Origin: Turnera subulata
Lineage: Eukaryota > Streptophyta > Magnoliopsida > Malpighiales > Passifloraceae
Direction of reading: 5' to 3'
Length of the DNA stretch: 64,000 nt
NCBI GenBank assembly: GCA_028386065.3
Contig: JAKUCV010004712.1
Span: forward strand, 186,001 to 250,000
The position numbers and the translations under genes are program-made. Numbering within the stretch: the stretch's first letter is position 1; each line of letters opens with the position of its first letter. The notes beneath the pieces are model-generated. The model did not search any database. It saw only the letters and a program-made list of their open reading frames with translations, and was not told where the DNA came from. Of this stretch, positions 35,614 to 48,200 are shown one piece after another.

Positions 35614-36672
35614 TTCTACTTCAATCTCACTAAACCAGTAGCCAATATATAATTGGATAGCTGCTCATAAACTATATAGCTAGTATCAGGAAAAAAAGAA
35701 GGCTCAGGTGTCAGATAGGTAGGTTTGGATTTTGTAGAAAGGACATTTCTTATAGAGAGAACAACACTAGATAAATGTTCAGCAAGTGCTTGCATAGATA
35801 TTTGCAACACTAGATAAATGTCCAGCAAGCCACTTGCTGAGATATTTGCTGCAAAGATATTTGGTTGTTGGTCCAAGGTACACTAGGTCTCTGAGGAGCT
35901 TTTACGGTACAAGTTAAAGTTTGCTGCAATTATTCCAACCAGATAAAAGCTAAGCCAAGAAGAGCATCTAAAATGGTCACAAAGGATAAGGGAAAGGGGG
36001 TTAGTATAAAGAACATTATGAATGAAGAGTTATCCAGAGTTGGGACCATATAGAATGCCATAATCCAGCAAATTGATCATAAATGGTCCTGTGCTGTGCT
36101 CTACCTTGTAGTTTAATTTGATGTCTTTGTGTGTGAGAGAGAAAGCTTGTCTCACCTGAACTCCAAAGGAAAGTCACTGACTAGATATTTGCAATTAGTG
36201 AAGAGGTGAGAAGAGACAGACTAGATATTTTTAAACACATGAGTCACAGATTAGAAGTACATATACATAGCTTGTCCATCAATTTATGATATGATATGAT
36301 ATAAACTTCAAATCTTCTTTTCATGCTTTTTTTGTTTTCTTTTGAATAGAACGAAAGTGAACCACGCACGGATTTGGATCCAAATAAGTACACCAAGCCT
36401 GATTATATGATAAGTCTTCTCTAGACATTTGGTTCTTTTAGTGTTCATTCTCCTTTAAAACGAAATAATTGGTGATTTGACCAAACATATAAAGGAAAAA
36501 ATTTTCTTGAGACTCATTGGTCTTAAAAAATGCTATTCCTAGCTATCTATGAAACAAGCTTCTTCCACGGCATCAAAATCACTTGTACTATAAATCAAGC
36601 TAATCAAGTTAACCACCAGCTCCATTAATAATATTTACTGGCGCGTTCACTTCTTCTGTACTAGTAAAGCAA
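35614..36672. other. Promoter region of the broken ATL copy and 3' flank of the intact copy
   Basis: About 1 kb between the tandem ATL genes. Positions 35880-36240 resemble 37430-37800 upstream of the intact copy (shared blocks such as ATTATTCCAACCAGATAAAA and AGTTATCCA), so the promoters were duplicated with the genes. No other gene seen. Confidence 0.7.
35762..35849. repeat. Short tandem duplication in the ATL promoter
   Basis: Two adjacent units of about 43-45 bp, each starting CAACACTAGATAAATGT and ending GATATTTG, differing by a few bases. Confidence 0.8.
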
Positions 36673-37194
36673 CTAACTTGAGTCATCAATTAATAGTTGC
36701 CGACACAGCGGACATGATGAATGTGAACATAGCCATTTGTCTATACACTCAGCATGGAAACCATGGTTACACTTTGGCAGAACTCTCATCTTTTCACCTT
36801 CTGCAAATTCTCCAAGGCAGATTGGACAATCAATCACTACAATATGAACTCCAGGTTCATATGTTACCTCAGGAATGTTCTGGCCGATGAATGCACTGTT
36901 CTTTTGGGATGTCCTGGCCGCTAGGTTCGAAGCAGCCTGTTCCGGCCGGGTCTCCGGGGAGGAGGAGGATCTGTGGCTGTATCTCAGAGCACAATGTGCT
37001 ATGGAATTTAGACCAAGTGCACATATTAATGCTAATAGCAATGCTGCTAAGACAACCACCATGTTGCTGTTGAAATTTGACTCGCTGTTGTTGTAGTAGA
37101 AGTCACCTCTTCTGTCTCCTGGATTTGGTGCCAAACTAGTCTCCATATCCAACAATAAGCCTTGAGGCCTATTTCCTGAAATCTCCATTCCCAT
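36673..37194 (-). CDS. ATL-type RING-H2 E3 ubiquitin ligase, intact copy
   Basis: Single-exon gene, 173 aa from ATG 37194 (171 aa from the ATG at 37188, which aligns with the start of the broken paralogue). A short N-terminal segment leads into a transmembrane helix ([17 protein letters not shown], about residues 46-62), then a basic linker and a RING-H2 finger: [30 protein letters not shown], with the C-x2-C, C-x-H-x2-H-x2-C, C-x2-C ligand pattern of ATL proteins. Such proteins are membrane-anchored E3 ligases, often induced by stress or elicitors. It is a tandem duplicate of the interrupted gene to the left and is now the only intact one of the pair here. Confidence 0.93.
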   Translation of the reverse strand: MGMEISGNRPQGLLLDMETSLAPNPGDRRGDFYYNNSESNFNSNMVVVLAALLLALICALGLNSIAHCALRYSHRSSSSPETRPEQAASNLAARTSQKNSAFIGQNIPEVTYEPGVHIVVIDCPICLGEFAEGEKMRVLPKCNHGFHAECIDKWLCSHSSCPLCRQLLIDDSS

Positions 37195-39320
37195 ATACTG
37201 CAATCTCACTAATTAGTAGCCAATAATTGCATAGCAGCCAAAAAGAAACTGCAGTGAGTATATATAAGGAGAAAAGAGGTCTTATGTGTTATGATATGGT
37301 AGGTTTGGAGAATTTGCAGGAAGTATTTAAATTTAAGAAATGAAAGCTAGCTAGTTGTTGTTCAACCAGAATTTTGGTTTCTTTTCTTTTTGAGAGGTAT
37401 TTGTGGATGAGGATCGAGCTTGTCAGGTACAGGTACACATAAATGTTGCAATTATTCCAACCAGATAAAATGAAAGCATCTAAATGGTTACAACTTACCA
37501 AAGATAAGGGAGAGTGAGAGTAGTGTGTATAAAGAACATCATCATTCATGAAGAGTTATCCAAAATTGGGTCCACTTATAAAGATACTATAGTCCAGCAT
37601 CTTGCCCATTAAATGGTCATGCTATCCTGTATCTTATATAATTGTGAAGAATAGATAGAGGGGACTGTGAGAGGGACTACTTGTCTTACCTGAGCTCCAA
37701 GCCAAGTCACTGAAATTATTTGGGTCCCTGGGAGATTTGTTTGTTCAAAATGTGGCTTGAAATTAGTGAAGAGCTGAGAAAAGACAGATTCTGTAGTATT
37801 GCACAATAGCTTGTTGGAGGTGGAAACTTCAGTCTTCCATCACTTCTGCATTAAATGACCTTGATACATTAATTAGTAACTTTAAATCTTCCCTGTATCA
37901 GTTAATTAGAATGAAATTGATCAAACCAATACTGGTTTGTATTAATCAGGAAGGTATTATAGCAGCAGCAGCCATGATCATATTACTGTTGTCATACCAT
38001 TCCTATTAAAAATGACAAGTATAGGCTTTTGAAATAGCATTATTAGGATTTGACCTCTTTAGTATGTTAGTCCTTTTGATTCAGGAAAGAAAAAAGCCAC
38101 CAATTAAGACTGACTTAGGTATAATCTGATAGATTTCATTTTGTCTGGTGTGCATTTCACCAAGAACAAAATGTCTGGTGTGATGACTAATAACAATTAA
38201 TTGCAGTTGGACCCATAAATTGGTAGGTCTGCCCCCTCTTTGGCCCATCAACTTCACTCAAGTTCCATCACAATTATTCATTCACACATGCTCCTCCTCC
38301 TGGCTGCTCCAATGAAGTATGGCCTCTGGGCCATTCTCTTTTGGTTATTGTTTCAGAACATGTTAAACCTAGGCAAGAAGTTTTATGTTTAGCAAACAAA
38401 ATATACACTTCACAGTTCACAAGTTTAGCAACTTTGCAATCACTTCTTCCTACGGAGGAAACATAATCATTCCTAGAAGTTAGAAGTTCTATTGGAGCAA
38501 TAGACAAATGGTTTCATTAGTGGTCAAGATCTACACTTTTAGAAGACATAATCATACCTAGAAGTTTAGTTAAACATTCATTTTTAAAATACTCTTTCAT
38601 CAGTTGCCATTTGCCAAGTTCCAAGCTTTTAGTGTCTCATAAACAATAGAAAAACAAGATCCATGCTTTTGGAAGACGTAGTTATAATGCATGTATGGTG
38701 GTGGCTGGCAGGTTATCCATTAGAAAATGTTGCATGAGTTCATCACCACTATTATATTCACCATATTTAAGATGATCATGTTTCCCATCTCCTAAGAAGA
38801 GAGCTCAGGACATGTATGTAGTAGTAGACACAATTAATCTTTTAGTATCCAAAATTTCTTACTAGTGGGATCCCAATAACTGACCAAGTCATAGCTCAAG
38901 TTTTTGAACATTTTAATCCCACATTTTTTTGTTCAAATTTATGACTAAAATCTCCTCTTCCATTTTTTTCAGGCAAAAACTTGAGAGTCTCTAGTCCTTT
39001 TATGTGTGTTGTACAAATCGAAGTGGGAAGACCAAACCCCTTCACTTTATATACTCCGTCCATGGAACATGAACAAGATAGATAGAGCGGTAAAAACAAC
39101 TACTTTGTGTCTTCTTGTCCTAAAAAACCAACACTTTATTACAAGCCATTTGACAAAAACCCATCACAGTTAGTTATTAAATAAACCCAACAAAAACAGC
39201 AACAACTGAACAACAGGAAGAAGAAGAAGAACAACAACAACAAAGAACAAACCTTTATTACATCCTCCCCACCCAAATGACAACAACAACCTAAATAACC
39301 CAGAAAACCAAAAACACACA
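37195..39320. other. Intergenic between divergent ATL and bZIP genes
   Basis: The left 600 bases form the ATL promoter that is shared with the broken copy. A TTTATATAC at 39046-39054 could be the bZIP TATA box, with a leader of about 235 bases. The middle is AT-rich without a supported gene. Confidence 0.5.
37257..37268 (-). promoter_or_regulatory. TATA box of the intact ATL gene
   Basis: On the minus strand CTTATATATACTC lies about 65-75 bases upstream of the ATG at 37194, giving a short leader of roughly 40 bases. Confidence 0.5.
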
Positions 39321-41405
<2,085 letters not shown>

Positions 41406-42172
41406 TGCAAACTGGTTGCTCCTGACTAGCTATCTGACTTGTCCACTGTGTGCCTGTGTGCTAGATTGTCTATAGACTGACACCCAGTCGTTAAGAGATT
41501 GTTTCTATTCCAATTTACTCTACCGTTGGTGTTGTTTAACAAATCGTTTATTCTTGAGGTTCTTCCACAACAAGGGAAATCTCTTGGTTTTGATTTTACA
41601 CCGGGAACAGAACCTGTAGTAAAAGTTGTTCCCATTAGGGGTTGAGGCATTTTGCCTTTTGATTCATTTGCATCTCATGTAGTTTGATATACATTGTCAG
41701 AAACTGCCCAATTGCTTTATTTTTTTTGAACTGAGGACTGTGATATCATTCTCATTCAGCGATACTTGCCTTTTCTGGTTCCTCTAATTTTTGATTTAAG
41801 GCGGATATTAAAGAAAAAAACATTGATCCAGGACCAGCCTAAAAAGTGAAAAGAATTTACTTACACAATACACATGTAATTGTGTATGCAGTAGCTAAAC
41901 ATCGCAAAATAAGCAATCAATTTATTAGTTTGTTCTGTATGTACATCAGGTTCCAAATCTATCCGAAAAGAAAGAAAGAGTTATCCAACGTCTGTCAGTT
42001 GGAAGAAGCTACTGTCGTTTCCTTTTACACAGAAATGGACAGGAAAAATTCTGTACAGAAGAGAAAAATAACTTCTAACTTCGTCTGGTGCATGACCTGC
42101 TGTGGATGCATATCCAGGCTACTATACATATATCTAGTGCAAAATGCAAAGGCAGTTTGGTTAGCAGCAGCT
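41406..42172. other. Convergent 3' intergenic region
   Basis: The stops of the bZIP (+) and TRF-like (-) genes are 767 bases apart. The sequence should be shared between two 3' UTRs. A frame at 41846-42337 (+) is antisense to the last TRF-like exons and is not counted as a gene. Confidence 0.6.
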
Positions 42173-44781
42173 CTATTTTGTCAGATTTCTCCACTTGTCC
42201 TTCAAATCAACCTGAACAAGTTATTTGTAGTACATCACTCTCTGTCAACAATACATAGTAAGTTTCACAAGAATAGAGGTATCGATAAGTTCAAGGCACT
42301 TTTACCTCAGTTCGCTCCACAAATATTTCACGCTTGAAGTTTAGTATGAGCTTCCAGTTACCTTTTCCAAACCTATCATTCAAGAAACAATGACCATGTC
42401 AGTCACACCGATAAAAGAAAAAGAGAATCAGTCATACTATATGCTCAGCTGAAGCTACAATTCTCTCAGGAAGCACTAATTATAAGGGTAGAGAACCAAT
42501 CTTCATTGTATGGGGTGGTCCTAAAAAAAATGTTGGTAGCGAAGTTCTTCAAATGAATAAGATTAGGGCAACATACTTCTTCACACCCTCCCTCAATGCT
42601 TCTTCCTCCTCTGCACTCCACCGTCTGATTTTCCGCCTCCTAGTAATTTTTGTCATTTCATACTTTTTCAAAGGAGATACAGCATGCCGCCTTGGGGTAC
42701 TCAAGCGAATTCTCTTGTGGTTGGTTGTGTCTTCAGATGAGCCATCAATTGAGTCATCCCACTGCAAAAACACAAAATTAATCAAACCTAATAGGCAAGC
42801 CATAGAGTAAAATGAAGCAGCCAAAAGGTCTACCATGACACACAAACAAAAAAGGGGTAAAAGGAATTGCGCATGATTTAACACAGCGTCACAGATGTGA
42901 GTTCCTAAACATACAGAAATTTAATATGCACCTCACTTGTCAAATGCACATGGAGTAAACACTAAAAAAGGTTCCTTGACCAGACTTCCCATTCGGTTAT
43001 GCTAGAACTCAATCACCACAAAACTTATACATAAGGATCTTAGCAAAACCAACTAAAAGAGAAGAAAAAGAAAAGTACATGGATTAAACTGAAAACAAGG
43101 AGACATAAAGCTCATACCTCAAATGTGCGAGCAGTACTGTTTCGTTCCATTAAACTGGGATGAGGATTAGCAATTGGATGGCTACAAGATGGATTTCCAG
43201 AGTTATCACGCTTATCTTGAGAAGGTTCAGTCTGTTTACCAGAGGGATTCACTGAAACCGCACCTTTACCTGCTGACACATGACAGGTGTCTTTACTGGC
43301 CATTTCAGCACCACCATTCTCATGACTGCAAGACCGAGTTCTACGATTCCTTTCCTTAGAGTGAGCAGGCTCGATGTTCTGATAAACTGATCGATCGACT
43401 GCATTCACATCTTCTCCCTTCTGCTTTTCTGCCGAACCACTCATGTTTTGTGACAAACTCTCCTGATTCAAGATTGTGTTTGCCATTTTAGCAAATAAAG
43501 TTCCTGCAGACCGTAAAGGATCAGGAAGAGGTTCCTTCAGCGCAGCTTTCAATTCCATAAGACTAGCTTTAAGCGCTTCTTGCACTTTTGTCACTTCAGG
43601 ACTAGGCAGAGTATCATATTTGCTAGAAGTTACACCAGCAGAAGCTGCTTCTTGGACCGGAACCTCATCACGAGCAGGTAGCGTATCATCTTTACCAGAA
43701 GCTATGCCGGCAGAAGCCCCTTGTTGGACTGGAACCTCGCCCCGAGCAGGGACAGCATCATCCTTACTAGATGGTACTTCCGCGTCCAGTGCTTGAGAAT
43801 CCACTATCCTAACTGGTCCTCTATGACGCTTGCCGGAAGCAACATACTTTTGCTTGTGATTCACTCTCTTTGAATTATTCTCTGCCCATGAAACAAATGA
43901 ACATTTAAACATGCATAAACAAATAAACACAGCAATTCTCCATGAACAATCCTAACTAGGAACAAGGTCATCTACTGAGACCTGGTATGTTGCTACACCA
44001 TTTGCAAGTTAGAACAAACACTTTTTGGGATAAAGATTATACCTTTACCAGGAGGCCTAACTGGAACAGCCAACTCCGGACCCATGTGGGGCGATTTCGA
44101 ATTACCATCTCCGGCAACGGATTCCGGCCCCGAATTCTCATTCTTTCTCCTCCTCTTCAGGAATTTTCTAACCGAGATTTCAAGGAACGAAGGACCCATC
44201 AAACCTATAGCCTCATTCAAAAACTCCCCAACAAGTTTCAACGCCTCATTCCTCGTATTCCTCTCCACCAACTTCTCCCTGGCGCCCGAATCCCACACAG
44301 CCTCCTCCACCACATCCCTCCACTTCCTCACCTCCTCCGTCACCAACTCGCTCCTCTTCCCCTCCTCCAACGCCCTAACCCTGCCCCTCCAAACCCTCTC
44401 CACCGCCTCCAAATACTTCCCCCCTCCTCCTCCTCCTCCTTTGCCGCCGCCTCGCCTCCCCTGGAAACACAGGTACTTCGCCACACACTCCACCGCTATC
44501 GCGCAATACGCCGCCTTCATCGCCTCCGTCGCCTTCCCTCCTCCTCCCTCCACCAGGTCAAGCTCCTCCACCACCTCCATCCACTCCAGCAGCTCCTCCG
44601 GGACCGAACCGCTCTCGACCTCCGCCTCGATCGAGCGGAGCACCATCGCCTTCTTGAGCCGCCGGCCGACCCCGGAGACGGGGACCGCGGCGTCGGCGAG
44701 GAGTCGCTTCACTAACCGGTCGGGAACCGCCATCTGCCCGAGGAGGAATTCCAGTATCCAGGCCACCGTCTGCGGCTCCAT
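42173..44781 (-). CDS. TRF-like protein with C-terminal telobox Myb domain
   Basis: Likely a nuclear, telomere-type DNA-binding protein. Five exons on the minus strand: 44781-44043, 43881-43118, 42761-42577, 42372-42306, 42211-42173; 597 aa. An in-frame ATG at 44805 would add eight residues. The N-terminal third is helical and acidic (QTVAWILEFLLGQM and onward) with a Gly run. The middle is Ser/Pro-rich with two and a half copies of a 24-residue repeat. The C-terminus, residues about 547-594, is one Myb repeat: RRWSAEEEEALREGV, KKFGKGNWKLIL, and the telobox VDLKDKWRNL, ending three residues from the stop. The donor GTATGT at 42576 is needed to give the expected KFGKGNW; the next GT would insert a residue and shift phase. 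There is no ubiquitin-like domain, which fits the TRFL group lacking it. It faces the protease gene across a short shared promoter. Confidence 0.9.
43605..43785 (-). repeat. Coding tandem repeat, 72-bp units
   Basis: Two and a half in-frame units encode (S/G)KDDxxPARxEVPVQ followed by (E/Q)xASAG. The copies differ at several positions, so they are older than the 57-bp repeats at 14206. Confidence 0.75.
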
Positions 44782-45221
44782 ACTCCTCCTCTCTTCTTCA
44801 CTCATCCCCGGATCACAATCACCACCACACACACATTTAAAGGATCTTTTCAAATTCAAAAAAAAAAAAAAACACCTAAAGAACGGATTTTTACCAGAAA
44901 GTTTAGGAGTCAAATGAGGGACGTTAGGGCTTATTTGAATTAGGAGAGATAATTTTTAACCTTCAACCGCTTTGACAAGTCAGCCAACGCTAATACGACG
45001 ACGTATAGGAAAAAGAATATACCTTTCTTTCTCCGTTCCAGGTTTTGGCCAGAAGGAAACGACGGCGTATTAAAGGAAGGAGAAGGCAAAAGCAAAGTGT
45101 TTTAAAGTGGATTTTTCCCTTTCTATTCTATTTCTACTAGCAGCAGCTGCTTCTTCTTCCTTCTCTCTTGGTTTGATTGGATTGCAGAAGAAGAAGAAGA
45201 AGAAGAAGAAGAAGAAGAAGA
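44782..45221. promoter_or_regulatory. Putative bidirectional promoter
   Basis: The start codons of two divergent genes (TRF-like, -, and nardilysin-like, +) are 440 bases apart, so the region must hold two leaders and two promoters. It contains GTTAGGGCTTA near 44928, close to the telo-box found in promoters of housekeeping genes. I see no clear TATA box on either side, which is also usual for such genes. Confidence 0.6.
45187..45221. repeat. GAA microsatellite directly before the protease ATG
   Basis: About eleven GAA/AAG units run straight into the start codon at 45222. This is the same motif and position as in the gene at 12606-14702. Confidence 0.85.
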
Positions 45222-48200
45222 ATGGGGAGTGAAGAAGGGGGATGCAAGTACAAATCGGACGAGGTGGTTATAAAATCCCCCAACGACCGGAGGCTTTACA
45301 GAGCTATTGAGCTCGACAACGGCCTCTGTGCTCTCCTCGTCCACGATCCCGAGATTTACAACGACAACGATTCTTCTGCTAAGCCACTGGAAGAAGAAGA
45401 AGAAGAAGAGGGGGAGGAGGAGGAGGAGGAGGAGGAAGACGGAGAAGAAGAAGAATACGACGATGACGATGAAGAATGCGGCGATGACGATGAAGAAGAA
45501 TACGACGATGACGAGGATGAGGAAGAAGATGACGAGGATGAGGAAGAGGGAGAAGAAGACGGTGAAGGTGTGAGAAGGAAAGAGAGCTCGTCTTCTTCTG
45601 CTTCATCTCAGAAGAAGGTGGATTTCCTCTGGTTAAGCAAGCTTGTGCTTTGTTTATCTATTACTTTTGGTGTCGGTATTGAGGTTTTGTGCTTTGGGAA
45701 ATAAATTTTTGGCAGGCGGCGGCGGCTATGTGTGTGGCAATGGGGAGCTTTTCGGACCCGCCCGAGGCGCAGGGCCTGGCGCATTTTCTAGGTATAGTAA
45801 TATTAATATTGCTTTTGTTTGTTGGAATTTTTCTTCATTGGTGTTTGATTTTTGAGTTGGAAGCTGAATGCTGTGATATAACAGTAAGTAGGCATTCTTT
45901 TTTGGCCATTGTTGATGTTCCTGATGGTTTCTATGTTTTGCAGAACATATGCTGTTTATGGGGAGTACGGAGTTCCCGGATGAAAATGAGGTTTGTTTTG
46001 CCATTTTCATTTTACTAAAACGGTAGGGAGGGGACTAAATAGAAGAGTGAAAGAGAAACAATAATTCTAAGCAGATTGCTTCGATACCTTTTTTAAGCCA
46101 GTGTGCACTTCAAAGTCTACAACTTTAGGTTCCTTACTTAAATGGAAAAGGGGAATGCATTCTTTTGATAGATTATTAAAGATGAGTTTACTTGGCACTT
46201 CTGGTATATCTGGTATTTTACAACGCTTGAAACAGTGATAGTATAAAAATGCAATTGGTCCTTGATACATCATGCTTTTACATTCTTTATTATCATTTTG
46301 GGAGTCCAGAATGGTGTTCATTCTTTATCCCTTTTGGTGCCAGATGAGGGGCAAGGCAATCTTTATCATGGAATGCGCAAGTTAACCTTTTTTTTGGTGT
46401 GGCCAGTCAGTTTGACTCTTTTCTTTTCTAGTATGATAGTTATTTGTCCAAGCATGGTGGCTCGTCAAATGCATATACAGAAGCTGAGTATACATGCTAC
46501 CATTTTGAAGTCAAGCGTGAGTATCTCAAGGGTGCCTTGCAAAGGTAATTCTCTTAGTCTATAAGTAGAGACATTGAGACCCTTCCTTATGCTGATCCCA
46601 TGTATGTTTCGTCTTCTCATAGTTAATTGGTGTACTTGTCTTATGTTTCGGATCTACCCTAAGTATGATGGTGAAGTATGTATTGCTGACTTAGCTACAG
46701 TTTACTTCAAAATTCTTTTAGTTAACAAACTGAAAATCAGTTAAAAATTTATACTGATTTCCATAATCAAGTTACGGTGTGATGGATTTCTATTTTCGTA
46801 ATGGTTTTAGAAATTCTTGGGTGCAAAGGGGTTGGACAACATTGTAAATTCTTTCTCTTCTCTGATATCATCATTATAATCATTTCATTCATGCTTCCAT
46901 TTGTTATGTCTTTCAACATAACCTCTTATTCTTGTAGTACGTTTTGATTACTTACTGTTTCTTTGTAATGCAATATTTGAATTGATGCATATGATCATTG
47001 TTGTTGTGAAAACCTAGTTTGTTATGCTTGTAGTTCTGGTTTGATTATGTTATCATCTTATTTTGTAATTCGAGAGCTCAAGAAACTTTAGATGTGTAAT
47101 GCTGATTTTTTTGCTTGATTAGATTTTCTCAGTTTTTTGTTTCGCCCCTTGTGAAATCTGAAGCCATGGACAGGGAGGTACTTGCCGTCGATTCAGGTGC
47201 ATGCTGCTTTTCTAACTTACTTTCTTGTTTTCCCGTCAAAATGGAGCTTATTTCATATATCCCTCAGTTTCCAATCATGTCACGTTGCTAATGTGAGCAT
47301 AAATGAAACTGGATGCAGAATTTAACCAGGTTCTGCAAAACGATGCTTGCCGTCTTCAACAGGTCCAGTGCCATACATCTGCACCTGGTCATCCATTTAA
47401 CCGCTTCTATTGGGGTAAGCTGCTTCTGTTATGTTCTTGCTTGGGGTTCTTTGTTTTCTAAGCAGAAACTGAATGATTTATTTGCTTCAATGGAAGGTAA
47501 TAAGAAGAGCCTCATTGATGCGATGGAAAGAGGGATAAATTTGCGGGAACAGATCTTGAAATTATACAAAGAATACTACCATGGTGGGTTAATGAAGTTG
47601 GTTGTAATTGGAGGAGGTAATGGTTTTTTTTTCTAAGAGATTCTCAAGACATATGTTGTCTAATGTAGTTGCTTAGGATGATATGTGAAAAATGAAACTT
47701 CATGAGTACACTAATTTTGCAGAGCATATTCAAAGTTTATCTCCACAATTAGATCTAGATGGAGTCTGAAATTTGCAGCCATAATCTGATATTAATACCT
47801 TCAGTCAAAGTGTTTTACCTCATTGTATGAATCATTTTTTGGCTATAAAGTATGTCAACATAGAGTCTGGCATCTAATTCCAGAGATGTTGTTGATTTAT
47901 TTGTTTGTTCTTTAACAAAATGCAAGTGCTAATTCTGTTGTTGCAAATTGTAGTCTATTTGTGTCAATCTTGAAACGGCAATTTGAAAGAAATTCATGTT
48001 GTGAGGTATAAAATTTCTTCTTTTGCTTATTTCGTTTGTTAAATGATGCAGAGCCTCTGGATGTGCTTGAGAGCTGGGTTACTGAACTGTTCAGTGATGT
48101 CAGAAAAGGTCCTCATACGATTCCAAAATTTCAGGTGGCTGGTCCTATATGGGAAACTGGTAAACTTTATAGGTTGGAGGCAGTTAAAGATGTTCACATC

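Noticed and set aside
41846..42337. 163-aa plus-strand frame downstream of the bZIP gene
   Set aside because: It overlaps the last TRF-like exons on the other strand, which close exactly on the VDLKDKWRNL telobox.
43987..44917. Plus-strand frames of 242 and 277 aa opposite the first TRF-like exon
   Set aside because: GC-rich coding sequence leaves the antisense frames open. The products are Arg/Leu/Pro or Ser/Pro-rich without a domain, while the minus strand splices into a telobox protein.
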